DNA from: Solibaculum mannosilyticum
Lineage (GTDB): Bacteria > Bacillota > Clostridia > Oscillospirales > Acutalibacteraceae
DNA length: 64,000 nt
Reading direction: 5' to 3'
Assembly (NCBI RefSeq): GCF_015140235.1
Contig: NZ_AP023321.1
Span: 2,098,501 to 2,162,500, forward strand
Made by a program: the position numbers and the translations under genes
Part shown: in pieces, positions 16,037 through 25,216 of the stretch
Layout of the letters: each line of letters starts with the position of its first letter
Position numbering within the stretch: the first letter of the stretch is position 1
The notes under the pieces: model-generated
Seen by the model: only the letters and a program-made list of their open reading frames with translations
What the model was told of the DNA's origin: nothing
The model's database searches: none

Positions 16037-17716
16037 TTAAACCGTGGGATCGGGCATGGTCATCATGATGGCGTCGGCCGATGCTCCCGGCGGAATCATG
16101 GGAAGGGCGTTGCAGTCGGGGGAAATCCGGCAGTCTACCACCACCGGTTTGCCCAGCGCCAATGCTTTTTCCACAACCGTCTCCACTTCCTCCGGCTTTG
16201 TAATGCGCATGCCGGTGACGCCAAAGGCCTCCGCCAACTTTACCAGATCGGTTTTGCGATGGGGATCGGTCTGGGAAAACCGATATCCGTAAAACAGCTT
16301 CTGCCACTGGCGAACCATACCGAGGACGCTGTTGTTCATGACCATCACCACAACCGGCAGCTCGTAGGAGGCCAAAGTCGTCAATTCGTTGAGGTTCATG
16401 TGGAAGGACCCGTCCCCTGTGAACAGCACCACCTTGCGTCCCGGATTGGCCACCTTGGCGCCGATGGCTGCGCCCAATCCGTAGCCCATGGTGCCCAGTC
16501 CGCCGGAGGTGGCAAAGGTGCGGGGACGGTTAAACCGATACCGCTGGGCCACCCACATCTGATGCTGCCCCACATCGGTCACCATAATATCATCGTCACA
16601 GGTACGGGCTCTCACTGCGTCGATGATGGCCATGGGATCGGGATATTCCCCGTTGTCCTGGGGCGGCACCGGATGTCCTGCCTTCCAATTCTCCATCTCT
16701 TTGAGCCAAGCATCGTGACGTTCCTCCGGAATTCCCTGGCTTAAGCTGCCCAGCAGCTGTTTTAGATCCCCCACCAGCGAATAGGCGGTGTGGACGTTTT
16801 TGTCAATCTCCGCTGGATCAATATCCAGATGCAAAATCTTTGCCTGAGAGGCAAATTGCTTGCGATCTCCCGCCACACGGTCGGAGAATCGCGCTCCCGC
16901 CACCAACAGGAGATCCGCCTCTTGGGTGGCTTTGTTGGCGGCATAGGTGCCGTGCATCCCGATCATACCGGCGAAAAGTCGATGATCGGCCGGGAACCCG
17001 CCCAGTCCCATGACCGAGCAGCACACCGGCGCCTGCAATTTCTCCGCCAGTTTAATAAGTTCCTCTGTGGAGCCGGACGAGATAACACCGCCGCCTGCGT
17101 AAATGAGAGGACGTTTTGCCTCTTTGAGCATCTGAACCGCGTTTTGTACCGCCTCCTCTTTCATCGCCGGGAGAGAAGCAGGCGGTCGTTCGGCCGGTGT
17201 ATACTCTGTCACAGCGGCGGTGATGTCCTTGGGCACGTCGATGAGCACCGGGCCGGGACGTTTGGACACTGCAATGCGGAAGGCCTCCCGGATGGTGTTT
17301 GCCAGATCCTCCACCCGTTTCACCACAAAGTTGTGCTTGGTGATGGGCATGGTGATGCCGGTGATATCCACCTCTTGGAAGGAATCCCGTCCCAGCAGAT
17401 CCACCGCCACGTTTCCAGTGATGGCCACCATGGGGACCGAATCCATATAGGCCGTGGCGATGCCGGTGACCAGATTGGTGGCGCCGGGACCGGAGGTGGC
17501 GATAACCACGCCGGTTTTGCCGGTAGTACGGGCATATCCGTCGGCGGCATGGGAGGCGCCTTGTTCATGGGCAGTTAGGACGTGGCGGATCTTATCACTA
17601 TATTCATATAGGGCGTCATAAATGTTGAGTACAGCGCCGCCCGGGTATCCAAACACGGTGTCCACACCCTGTTCCAGCAGACACTCCACTATAATCTGTG
17701 CGCCAGTTTTCTTCAT
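16037..17716 (-). CDS. ilvB: Acetolactate synthase large (catalytic) subunit
   Basis: 559 residues from ATG 17716 (GGGAGG 9 nt upstream). It is the ThDP-dependent enzyme that makes acetolactate or acetohydroxybutyrate. ThDP Glu lies in VFGYPGGAVLNIYDAL/TAHEQGASHAADGYA; the central FAD-binding domain has AGMIGMHGTYAAN; the ThDP/Mg motif GDGSFHMNLNELTT is intact. It is the first gene after the T-box leader, so the whole operon is under that control. Confidence 0.95.
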   Translation of the reverse strand: MKKTGAQIIVECLLEQGVDTVFGYPGGAVLNIYDALYEYSDKIRHVLTAHEQGASHAADGYARTTGKTGVVIATSGPGATNLVTGIATAYMDSVPMVAITGNVAVDLLGRDSFQEVDITGITMPITKHNFVVKRVEDLANTIREAFRIAVSKRPGPVLIDVPKDITAAVTEYTPAERPPASLPAMKEEAVQNAVQMLKEAKRPLIYAGGGVISSGSTEELIKLAEKLQAPVCCSVMGLGGFPADHRLFAGMIGMHGTYAANKATQEADLLLVAGARFSDRVAGDRKQFASQAKILHLDIDPAEIDKNVHTAYSLVGDLKQLLGSLSQGIPEERHDAWLKEMENWKAGHPVPPQDNGEYPDPMAIIDAVRARTCDDDIMVTDVGQHQMWVAQRYRFNRPRTFATSGGLGTMGYGLGAAIGAKVANPGRKVVLFTGDGSFHMNLNELTTLASYELPVVVMVMNNSVLGMVRQWQKLFYGYRFSQTDPHRKTDLVKLAEAFGVTGMRITKPEEVETVVEKALALGKPVVVDCRISPDCNALPMIPPGASADAIMMTMPDPTV

Positions 17717-17767
17717 CGCTTTAAACCTCCCGTTACTCTGAACCATAGCATTTCATCGACTTTTCCG

Positions 17768-18078
17768 CACAAAAAACGCCTTCATCTCACATAAGAGACG
17801 AAGGCGTAAAAAGCTTTCGCGGTACCACTCTAATTTGCTCCCTCAACGGGGAACCCCTCTGAGACATCGGGCCGAATTCACTTCAGCCGAATATCCACCC
17901 CGTTAACGGAGGGTCAACCGTTCTCACCTACTACCCATCTTCCATGGGATTGGGCGGAAGGCTCAGGGGTGATTTTCACAACAACTCAGCCACTGCCTCG
18001 CACCATCCGGCAGCTCTCTGGCAACTGACATTGCCCTACTCTTCCCCATCACAGCCTCTAAAGCATGTATTATTTTTT
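17768..18078 (-). promoter_or_regulatory. T-box leader, isoleucine specifier (AUC)
   Basis: On the minus strand the T-box sequence AGAGTGGTACCGCG (17815-17828) is followed by a terminator, ACGCCTTCGTCTC/GAGATGAAGGCGTTTTTT (17772-17805). Upstream are the Stem I hallmarks: GATGGGGAAGAGTAG, the AGAG/GGTGCGAGGCAG distal part and GTGAAAATCACCCCTGAGCC. By analogy with known ilv T-boxes the specifier is the ATC at 17971-17973, i.e. tRNA-Ile. Uncharged tRNA-Ile would allow read-through into ilvB-ilvN-cimA-leuC-leuD. Confidence 0.9.
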
Positions 18079-18082
18079 CATT

Positions 18083-18111
18083 ATGATACTCGCCTTGTGG
18101 TATTTTGTCAA
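18083..18111 (-). promoter_or_regulatory. Promoter of the ilv operon
   Basis: On the minus strand: TTGACA (18106-18111), 17-bp spacer, TATCAT (18083-18088), just before the T-box transcript. Confidence 0.8.
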
Positions 18112-18164
18112 GCATTAATTTTTGCTTTTTCACTCTTCCATTCTATTTTTCACCGGACGCTCAA

Positions 18165-18197
18165 AAAAACACCTGCCCTTTTTGAGCAGGTGTTTTT
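18165..18197 (-). terminator. Terminator of the pseudo-P-type ATPase gene
   Basis: AAAAACACCTGC pairs with GCAGGTGTTTTT; T-tract on the minus strand. Confidence 0.85.
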
Positions 18198-18219
18198 GGC
18201 TTATTTTACAGTTCTCCCG

Positions 18220-20472
18220 TTACCACGACCGGAAGAAGGGCGGGAACATAGCCGCCAGCGCCCAGCATGCTTGGAACAACAGCACCGCCACAGGCGTCAA
18301 CATGGCGAGGCTGGAGTAAAGACTTAAAAAGGCCACCAACACAAAGCTGATCAATACGCCCACCGTCTGGATAATCGTAGAGGACTGAATGCTCCTTTTC
18401 AGCTTAAAACAGGACGAAATAGCCGATAAAAGCGGTTCGATAGCGCCGTCTGAAGCGATGCCACATTCCTCTTCCGGACGATCTATTACCTTTTCCTCAT
18501 ATTCCAAGCTGGCTGCGGCCTGGAGTACAACCACCTGCTTGGGCTCCACTTCCAAAGCCTCCGACAACATCTCACTGCTGATGTTGGGATCATTTGCATG
18601 TACCAGCAGCGTCATACCGCTGTCGACCAGACGCTGGAGTTCCTCCCTGGTCTCACTGCTCAAAATATACGTCACCACAAACATGGCGCTGAGCACACCG
18701 CCGCTGCACAAATACACCAATCTGCGGCGGTTTTTGGCATACCGGCGTTCATAATCCATGGAGGGCGGCTCGATGCCGTGATTGCGAAGCAGTTCCCGAT
18801 TACCCACCAGGACGCGTCGGCCATCCACCCATCCAGAGAGGCCCATGCCTTGCTCGTAAACGGGAGATTCCACTTTGGGCAAAATCTCCTTCCTATCCTG
18901 AATCACCTGGTCAAATACCGGTGAAAGAGGGCCCTTCAACGCATTGACCAAAGCAGCGGTATCCAAAATGGCCTGATCCACTCGGCCGTCCCCGAATGTC
19001 TTAATGCCGTTGAGAACCACCTGTCCTGGTCCAAACAATTGACCGGCATCCACCGCTACCGCACAGGTATCCAGCATCTGATCGGCCGCCATGTAGTCGG
19101 TGAGCACACCGCCGCGGGCCGTCAATCGTTTTGCAATCCTCCGCAGCGGCCAGTTGCCTGCCACCAATGATACCACCGGTACGCACAGACAACACACCGC
19201 CACAAAAGCTGAAATACTTTCAATCAAGCCTTGACCCATCAGGTATGAGCTGACGCCTACAGCAATTCCGCCGATAAGCACAGCCGGGAAGGTAGCGCCT
19301 CCCACCCGGGCACAAGGATCCTCCCGATAAGAGTGATCCAAAAAGCTGGAAAGAAAAGAGACTTTCACTGGAGCCGCTACCGTAGTGCCGCGGCGCATAC
19401 CCCGCATCAAATGGGAGAGTTCCTCCTCTGGGAGGGAGATCACACACTCCTTATCCCCTGGTTTATGCACCATCTGGAAGTTGAGACGAATACGGGAAAC
19501 CATTCCCAGTTTTCCTATCGTGTTCATGAGCAAAACCAGTACAGCCGCAGCGTTATAAAGATACAATTTTCCACTTGCGATATAAGAGGGGTAAAACAGC
19601 ATCAAAATCGAATGCATCAGCGTAATGACCGTGGCAAACGCCGCCGGCGCATCAGGAGATGCCCTCAGGCGGAAGGCCCCGCCAATGCCGCTGGTAATAA
19701 CCGGTGCCGATGCGATGGCTGCCACTACCGTGATACAGGTTTGGATCACAATATACAAAATCGGATTTTGCGTGACCAGGGATGTAATTTCCAAAGATCC
19801 CCCCAAGAAAGGGGTGACAATCGGCAATAAGGAAAGTCCAATAAGACCCAGAAGACAGAGCAATAGTACCACAAATCGAACGCGTAATGTCACCGTCTGA
19901 TATTTGAGTTCTTTTCCAATGATAGGCGCTTGATCGTAATCGGTGAAATCCTCAATATCATCCGGTTCTTTGGGGAGAGGCGGCTGTTGCTTGGGTTTTG
20001 GCGGCTCTTTCTGGGCTGCGATTTTCTTTCGCTGCTGTTTGACTGCCTCTTCCCACCGTGTATTCTCCGTAGGCTCTACCACCTGTGTCTCCGCCTCGTC
20101 AGGGACTTCTCTCCTTCTTTTCTTTGGGGATGGGCCTACTTTTTGTGTCGGAGCATTGTCGATACTTTCGGTCCTCTGTTGTGTAGGTACGTCGTTCCCT
20201 TTCGGAACGGATGGTTTTAAATGAGCGGGAGATACCGTCTCTTGTGGTATCTTTTCCTGCTGTTTAGACGGCGCTTCCTCTTTGGGAGAGAGGGAGGAAA
20301 CCTCTCTCTTCTCCTCACGAGAAGGAGAAGGTTCCTCAGGGGGAATCACAATAGGACATTCATCCTTTTGTTCCCGCCTACTCATTTCACGGACTTCTTT
20401 GATAATATCATCTAAGGAGAAATTCTCTTCAGGCCCCTGATTTCCCATTTCGTCGTTCCAACGATCCTGCAA
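18220..20472 (-). CDS. Degenerate P-type ATPase homologue, membrane protein
   Basis: About 750 residues from a TTG at 20472 (GGAGG 8 nt upstream); TTG 20511 is possible but lacks a spaced site. Residues ~1-190 are charged, Pro/Lys/Glu-rich and likely disordered. Four or more membrane segments follow (~200-440). The part after CCLCVPVVSLVAGNWPLRRI aligns in order with P1B-type ATPases: TARGGVLTDYMAAD, then the phosphorylation region, then an N-domain-like GLSGWVDGRRVLVGNREL. However the DKTGT motif reads DAGQLF (Asp ~475), and neither a TGES nor a GDGxND motif is found. It is therefore probably not an ion pump. Function unknown; it follows rlmB closely. Confidence 0.75.
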   Translation of the reverse strand: MQDRWNDEMGNQGPEENFSLDDIIKEVREMSRREQKDECPIVIPPEEPSPSREEKREVSSLSPKEEAPSKQQEKIPQETVSPAHLKPSVPKGNDVPTQQRTESIDNAPTQKVGPSPKKRRREVPDEAETQVVEPTENTRWEEAVKQQRKKIAAQKEPPKPKQQPPLPKEPDDIEDFTDYDQAPIIGKELKYQTVTLRVRFVVLLLCLLGLIGLSLLPIVTPFLGGSLEITSLVTQNPILYIVIQTCITVVAAIASAPVITSGIGGAFRLRASPDAPAAFATVITLMHSILMLFYPSYIASGKLYLYNAAAVLVLLMNTIGKLGMVSRIRLNFQMVHKPGDKECVISLPEEELSHLMRGMRRGTTVAAPVKVSFLSSFLDHSYREDPCARVGGATFPAVLIGGIAVGVSSYLMGQGLIESISAFVAVCCLCVPVVSLVAGNWPLRRIAKRLTARGGVLTDYMAADQMLDTCAVAVDAGQLFGPGQVVLNGIKTFGDGRVDQAILDTAALVNALKGPLSPVFDQVIQDRKEILPKVESPVYEQGMGLSGWVDGRRVLVGNRELLRNHGIEPPSMDYERRYAKNRRRLVYLCSGGVLSAMFVVTYILSSETREELQRLVDSGMTLLVHANDPNISSEMLSEALEVEPKQVVVLQAAASLEYEEKVIDRPEEECGIASDGAIEPLLSAISSCFKLKRSIQSSTIIQTVGVLISFVLVAFLSLYSSLAMLTPVAVLLFQACWALAAMFPPFFRSW

Positions 20473-20518
20473 CCAAAACACCTCCGTGTTAAAATTGGAT
20501 TGTTTCGTCAAACCTCGT

Positions 20519-21268
20519 CTATTGGCCCAGATTCAACCGCTGACGGGCCACTTCATATAGTAAGATGCCGGCCGCCACCGATACATTCAGAGAACTGATT
20601 TTTCCTCTCATGGGCAGCGACAGTACAAAATCACATTTTTCCTTGACCAGGCGTCCAATGCCTTTTCCCTCCGACCCGAGCACCAGTGCCACTGGGCCTT
20701 TCAGATCGGTTTCACACCATGTGGAGCCGTCCATATCCACCGCATAAATCCAGACGCCTCGCTCTTTGAGTTCTTCCAGCGCAGCCGGGATATTGGCTAC
20801 CCGGGCCACGGGGACGTATTCAAGGGCCCCGGCCGCCGCTTTGGACACTGCCAACGTCAGCCCGGCCGAACGGCGTTTTGGCACGATGATTCCATGAGCG
20901 CCGGATGCTTCGGCCGTACGCACGATGGCGCCTAAATTATGAGGATCCTCAATGTTGTCCGCCACCACGATGAGGGGTGGTTCTCCCCGGCTCTCAGCCA
21001 AGGCAAAAATGTCGTCCAATGTGGCGTACTCCTGCTGTGCCACCAGCACCGCCACCCCTTGATGGGTGGTTCCGCCGCACACAGCATCCATCTTCCGGGA
21101 ATCAATTTCCTTGACAGGGATGCCGCGCTTACGGCATTGGGCTACAATATCGCCGCATTCTTTTGTCCGCTGCCCTTTGGCCACCAAAAGGCTATCAATC
21201 GGACGTCCGGAGCGAAGTGCTTCCCGGACACTATTTCGTCCCGCGATGGTTTCCTGGCGGTATTCCAT
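20519..21268 (-). CDS. rlmB: 23S rRNA (guanosine-2'-O-)-methyltransferase RlmB
   Basis: 249 residues. An N-terminal substrate-binding domain (~5-80) leads into a SpoU/TrmH knotted methyltransferase with the three motifs NIEDPHNLGAIVRTAEASGA, LVLGSEGKGI and SSLNVSVAAGILLYEVAR. It methylates G2251 (E. coli numbering) of 23S rRNA using SAM. The pseudo-ATPase gene follows within 50 nt and may be co-transcribed. Confidence 0.92.
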   Translation of the reverse strand: MEYRQETIAGRNSVREALRSGRPIDSLLVAKGQRTKECGDIVAQCRKRGIPVKEIDSRKMDAVCGGTTHQGVAVLVAQQEYATLDDIFALAESRGEPPLIVVADNIEDPHNLGAIVRTAEASGAHGIIVPKRRSAGLTLAVSKAAAGALEYVPVARVANIPAALEELKERGVWIYAVDMDGSTWCETDLKGPVALVLGSEGKGIGRLVKEKCDFVLSLPMRGKISSLNVSVAAGILLYEVARQRLNLGQ

Positions 21269-21462
21269 ACGACAATCCCTTTCCTGAAGCCCATGGGCCT
21301 CTTCTTAAAATAAATCATTCAATCTTTAAAATTATACCATACTCGCCCTTGAATGCAAACATTTCTCAAGATGTTCTAACTGAAATTTCCAATCTTCCTG
21401 TATAGAAACCCCTCCTGTTCAGGTTTGGCTATGGAACCCCTCCATATTCGGTTTCTCCAAAA

Positions 21463-21500
21463 GAAAAAAGCGGTTCTGGCACATGCCAAAACCGCTTTCC
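21463..21500 (-). terminator. Terminator of pnp
   Basis: AAGCGGTTCTGGC pairs with GCCAAAACCGCTT; on the minus strand it runs into TTTTTTC. Confidence 0.8.
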
Positions 21501-21517
21501 TTATATTTCCATTCAAA

Positions 21518-23710
21518 TTAGTCGTTCCTACGGCGAGGGGGACGGTTGCCCATAGGCGGGCGGCTGGGACGACGGGGCGAAGTCGGGGGTACGTCGTTCT
21601 CCGGCACAGCGCCTTCCACTTCGATGAGAGCATCCCGGCGGGAGAGGTTGAGGCGGCCCTGGGAATCGATCTCGGTCACCTTGACGATGACTTCATCGCC
21701 CACGTTGACCACGTCTTCCACCTTCTCCACACGCTTGACATCCAGACGGGAGATGTGAACCAGTCCCTCTTTGCCGGGGGCGATTTCCACAAAGGCGCCA
21801 AAGGTCATCAGACGTGTAACTTTGCCCTTATAGATGCCGCCGATCTCGGGGTCCTTGGCGATGGTCTCGATCATGAGCAGAGCGCGTTTGGCGCCTTCCT
21901 GATCCATGGACGAGATAAAGACGTTGCCGTCCTCTTCCACATCGATCTTACAATTGCACTCGGCGCACATTTTCTGGATGATTTTACCGCCGGGGCCAAT
22001 GATATCGCGGATCTTATCCACCGGGATCTTGGTGGACAGCATCTTGGGAGCGTAGGGAGACAGCTCCTTGCGGGGCTCGGCGATGGCCTTGAGCATAACC
22101 TCGTCCAAGATATACAGACGGGCTTTGCGTGTCTTTTCCAAAGCGTCCTTGATGATCTCCGGGGTAAGGCCGTCGATCTTCAGATCCATCTGGATGGCGG
22201 TGATGCCGGTATGGCTGCCTGCCACCTTAAAGTCCATGTCACCGAAGAAATCCTCCAGGCCCTGGATGTCCACCATGGTCATCCAGCGATCGCCCTCGGT
22301 GATGAGGCCGCAGGAAATGCCGGCGATGGGGGTTTTGATCGGGACGCCGGCGTCCATCAGCGCCAAAGTGGAACCGCAGATGGAGCCCTGGGAGGTAGAA
22401 CCGTTGGAGGACAGCACCTCCGACACCAGACGGATGGCGTAGGGGAATTCCTCCACCGGCGGGATGACCGGTTCCAAAGCGCGCTCGGCCAAAGCGCCGT
22501 GACCGATCTCACGACGGCCAGGGCCGCGGCTGGGACGGGTCTCACCCACCGAGTAGGACGGGAAGTTATAATGATGCATATAGCGTTTAAATTCCTGGGG
22601 ATCGATGCCGTCCAGCATCTGCTGATCGCTGACCGGACCCAAAGTCGCCACGGTGAGCACCTGGGTCTGGCCACGGGTAAACAGGCCGGTTCCGTGTGTG
22701 CGGGGCAGGATGCCCACCTCGGCGGCCAGGGGACGGATCTCATTCATGCCGCGGCCGTCCACACGCTTCTGGTCGTCCAGGAGCCAACGGCGCACCACGT
22801 ATTTCTGGGTTTTATAGAGGCAGTCGTCGATCTTTGCAATGTCGTCGGGATACTGCTCGTCGAACTTAGCGTGAACATCCTCGTAGATGGGCTGGAGACG
22901 GGCATCGCGTTCGGCCTTGTCGTCGGTGTCCAGCGCTTTGCGGACGGCCTCAATGGCGTAGGCTTTGATGGCCTCCAGCATCTCAGGATCGGGATCCAGG
23001 GAGGGGACCTCCACCTTCTGCTTGCCGATTTCAGCCGTGACGTCCTTGATAAACTGGACGATGGCCTGATTGGCCTCGTGGCCTTTCAGGATGCCTTCCA
23101 GCATGACGTCCTCGGGAATCTGGTCGGCACCGGCCTCAATCATGGCCACCTTTTTATCGGTGGAAGCCACGGTGACGGCCATACGGGATTTCTCACGCTG
23201 TTCGGCGTTGGGGTTGATGACAAACTGGTCGTCCACATAACCCACCGACACGCCGGAGATGGGGCCGTTCCAGGGGATATCCGAGATGGAAATGGCCATG
23301 GATACGCCGATCATGGCGGTGATTTCCGGGGAACAATCGGGATCCACCGACATGACAGTGGCCACCACCGACACGTCGTTGCGCATATCCTTGGGGAACA
23401 GGGGTCGGATGGGGCGGTCGATGAGGCGGGAGGTCAAAATGGCCTTATCGGTGGGACGGCCTTCCCTCTTGAGGAAGGAACCGGGGATGCGGCCCACGGC
23501 ATACAGCTTTTCTTCAAAATCCACCGACAAGGGGAAGAAATCGATGCCGTCCCGGGGCTTTTTGGACATGGTCACCGCGCAGTGCACCACCGTATCGCCG
23601 TAGCGGACCATGCAGGAACCGTTGGCCAAACCGGCGGTTTTACCGGTCTCCACCACCAGGGGACGACCGGCCAGCTCGGTGCGGAATACTTTGTAATTCT
23701 CAAACAGCAT
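21518..23710 (-). CDS. pnp: Polyribonucleotide nucleotidyltransferase (PNPase)
   Basis: 730 residues from ATG 23710, with GGAGG 10 nt upstream; the ATG at 23719 would lie on the Shine-Dalgarno. It degrades RNA 3' to 5' by phosphorolysis. Two RNase PH domains (RLIDRPIRPLFPKDMRNDV; SSNGSTSQGSICGSTLALMD and ISCGLI), a KH domain (IIGPGGKIIQKMC) and an S1 domain (YKGKVTRLMTFGAFVEIAPG) are in the usual order, with a basic Arg/Pro-rich tail. It lies downstream of rpsO as in most bacteria. Confidence 0.97.
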   Translation of the reverse strand: MLFENYKVFRTELAGRPLVVETGKTAGLANGSCMVRYGDTVVHCAVTMSKKPRDGIDFFPLSVDFEEKLYAVGRIPGSFLKREGRPTDKAILTSRLIDRPIRPLFPKDMRNDVSVVATVMSVDPDCSPEITAMIGVSMAISISDIPWNGPISGVSVGYVDDQFVINPNAEQREKSRMAVTVASTDKKVAMIEAGADQIPEDVMLEGILKGHEANQAIVQFIKDVTAEIGKQKVEVPSLDPDPEMLEAIKAYAIEAVRKALDTDDKAERDARLQPIYEDVHAKFDEQYPDDIAKIDDCLYKTQKYVVRRWLLDDQKRVDGRGMNEIRPLAAEVGILPRTHGTGLFTRGQTQVLTVATLGPVSDQQMLDGIDPQEFKRYMHHYNFPSYSVGETRPSRGPGRREIGHGALAERALEPVIPPVEEFPYAIRLVSEVLSSNGSTSQGSICGSTLALMDAGVPIKTPIAGISCGLITEGDRWMTMVDIQGLEDFFGDMDFKVAGSHTGITAIQMDLKIDGLTPEIIKDALEKTRKARLYILDEVMLKAIAEPRKELSPYAPKMLSTKIPVDKIRDIIGPGGKIIQKMCAECNCKIDVEEDGNVFISSMDQEGAKRALLMIETIAKDPEIGGIYKGKVTRLMTFGAFVEIAPGKEGLVHISRLDVKRVEKVEDVVNVGDEVIVKVTEIDSQGRLNLSRRDALIEVEGAVPENDVPPTSPRRPSRPPMGNRPPRRRND

Positions 23711-23741
23711 TGTACACATTCCTCCGTTGTTTCATTTCAGG

Positions 23742-23834
23742 GGGACGGCACGTGTTTAGCAATGAAACAGGCGTTTAAATCCAAATCCCACGGCATGCTT
23801 TAAGCGCTTGTTTTACTGCTAACCGCCTCCGTCC
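23742..23834. repeat. Long imperfect hairpin in the rpsO-pnp spacer
   Basis: Arms 23754-23779 and 23799-23824 match at 21 of 26 positions around a 19-nt loop, and GGACGG/CCGTCC extend the stem outside. On the minus strand it lies in the pnp leader, 45-125 nt before the start codon. E. coli pnp is autoregulated through cleavage of a leader hairpin; an analogous role here is an inference. Confidence 0.55.
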
Positions 23835-23879
23835 TCGCGATGTGTCTGGGCGTATGGGAGTTTGTCAGTAAAGCAATGC

Positions 23880-23907
23880 AAGGCAGGCGGAAAAAACCGC
23901 CTGCCTT
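23880..23907 (-). terminator. Hairpin after rpsO, weak terminator or processing site
   Basis: AAGGCAGGCGG-AAAAAA-CCGCCTGCCTT just past the rpsO stop. The downstream T-tract on the minus strand is poor (TTGCATTGCTTT), so partial read-through into pnp is likely. Confidence 0.6.
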
Positions 23908-23921
23908 CCAAAAAACGACAC

Positions 23922-24188
23922 TTACTTACGGATTCCCAGTTTGCTGATGATGGCGCGGTATCTTTCGATATCCTTCTTCATCAGGTAGTTGAGCAGATTG
24001 CGGCGATGACCGACCATCTTCAAAAGGCCGCGGCGAGAATGATGATCCTTCTTATGGACCTTCAGATGTTCGGTCAAATCGTTGATTCTCTTGGTGAGAA
24101 TGGCGATTTGTACCTCAGGGGAACCGGTATCGCCCTCATGGCGGGCATTGTCCTGAATGACGGTTTGTTTTTCTTCTTTGAGCATCAT
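23922..24188 (-). CDS. rpsO: 30S ribosomal protein S15
   Basis: 88 residues, the normal S15 length. [39 protein letters not shown] and [13 protein letters not shown] are all S15 signatures. ATG 24188 has AGAGGTG 8 nt upstream; a second ATG follows directly. S15 binds 16S rRNA h20-h22 and acts in small subunit assembly. Confidence 0.97.
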   Translation of the reverse strand: MMLKEEKQTVIQDNARHEGDTGSPEVQIAILTKRINDLTEHLKVHKKDHHSRRGLLKMVGHRRNLLNYLMKKDIERYRAIISKLGIRK

Positions 24189-24333
24189 GGGTACTTCACC
24201 TCTTTTTAAAATTACACCCACAAACGAAGCGCATGGCAGAGGAAATTCCCTCTCACAGGGCAGAAAGCCAATGGCTGCGTAAAGGGTCACAGTGGATATT
24301 ATACCATCGCCCACCACAATTGTAAAGCGCAAT

Positions 24334-24828
24334 TTACTCTATTTTAAGCCCCTGGGAGCAGACGTCCACGCCGCTTTGATCCAGCGCCGCCAATTTGTCG
24401 CCGAAAGCATAACCGAGCGCCTCCCCTTCTGGAAACAGGTCGGAGAGGGGCGCCAGTACAAACGCCCTATCCCCCATCCTGGGATGGGGGATATCCAATT
24501 CCTCCGTCTCACGCCTCTCCCCTTCGTACAGGAGCAAATCCACATCCAACGTCCTAGGGCCGTTTTGGACGGCGCGTATCCGTCCCATGGAGGCCTCCAT
24601 GCCCAGTCCCGCCCCCAACAGCGCCTCCGGGGAAAGCTTTGTCTCCACCAAAAGGACGCAGTTTAGAAAATCCGGCTGATTATCGTATCCCACCGGCTTG
24701 GTCACGTAAAGCCTTGAGCAATCCACAACCTTTGTCCCGGGCAGACGGTTGAAACTGTCCACAGCCATCTGAAGCTGTTCCCGCGGGCTGCCCATGTTGG
24801 CCCCCAGGGCGATAACCGCCTTAGGCAT
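24334..24828 (-). CDS. folK: HPPK, folate pyrophosphokinase
   Basis: 164 residues from ATG 24828 (AAGGA upstream), overlapping folB by 8 nt. [33 protein letters not shown], the active-site [19 protein letters not shown] and [17 protein letters not shown] identify 6-hydroxymethyl-7,8-dihydropterin pyrophosphokinase. It activates the pterin for FolP. Last gene of folE-folP-folB-folK. Confidence 0.95.
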   Translation of the reverse strand: MPKAVIALGANMGSPREQLQMAVDSFNRLPGTKVVDCSRLYVTKPVGYDNQPDFLNCVLLVETKLSPEALLGAGLGMEASMGRIRAVQNGPRTLDVDLLLYEGERRETEELDIPHPRMGDRAFVLAPLSDLFPEGEALGYAFGDKLAALDQSGVDVCSQGLKIE

Positions 24829-25198
24829 GGTGTATTCCTTCCCGACGCCGGGTGATTTCCACCGCCACCATCTCAAAATCCGCCGGGATAGGGGCCCGCG
24901 GCTTCTTGAGGATGACGGTGACCTCCTCTAGATTCTCATACTTCCGGAGTAGCCTGGAAGCCACCTCCTGGGCCGCCCGCTCAATAAGGCGATACTTGCA
25001 TCCCGTCATGGCATCCCGCACTACATCGCACACTTCGGCATAATTGATGGTATCCTCCACCTGGTCGGTATGACAGGGCTTTTCCAAGTCCACTCCCAGG
25101 ATGAGATCCAACACAAAGGGTTGTCCCTCCTCCTGTTCCCGATCCAATACGCCGTGGTAAGCAAAGACCCGCAGTCCTGTTATCTTGATCCGATCCAT
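24821..25198 (-). CDS. folB: Dihydroneopterin aldolase
   Basis: 125 residues. ITGLRVFAYHGVLDREQEEG (with the conserved YHGV), TINYAEVCDVVRD, IERAAQEVASRLL and ILKKPRAPIPADFEMVAVEI are FolB signatures. It cleaves dihydroneopterin to 6-hydroxymethyl-dihydropterin. 18 nt after folP, overlapping folK. Confidence 0.94.
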   Translation of the reverse strand: MDRIKITGLRVFAYHGVLDREQEEGQPFVLDLILGVDLEKPCHTDQVEDTINYAEVCDVVRDAMTGCKYRLIERAAQEVASRLLRKYENLEEVTVILKKPRAPIPADFEMVAVEITRRREGIHHA

Positions 25199-25216
25199 AG
25201 AATAATTATCTCCTCC

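Noticed and set aside
21425-23803. 792-residue open frame on the plus strand
   Set aside because: It is antisense to pnp, low in any domain logic (Gly/His/Asp-rich), and follows from the codon bias of the real gene.
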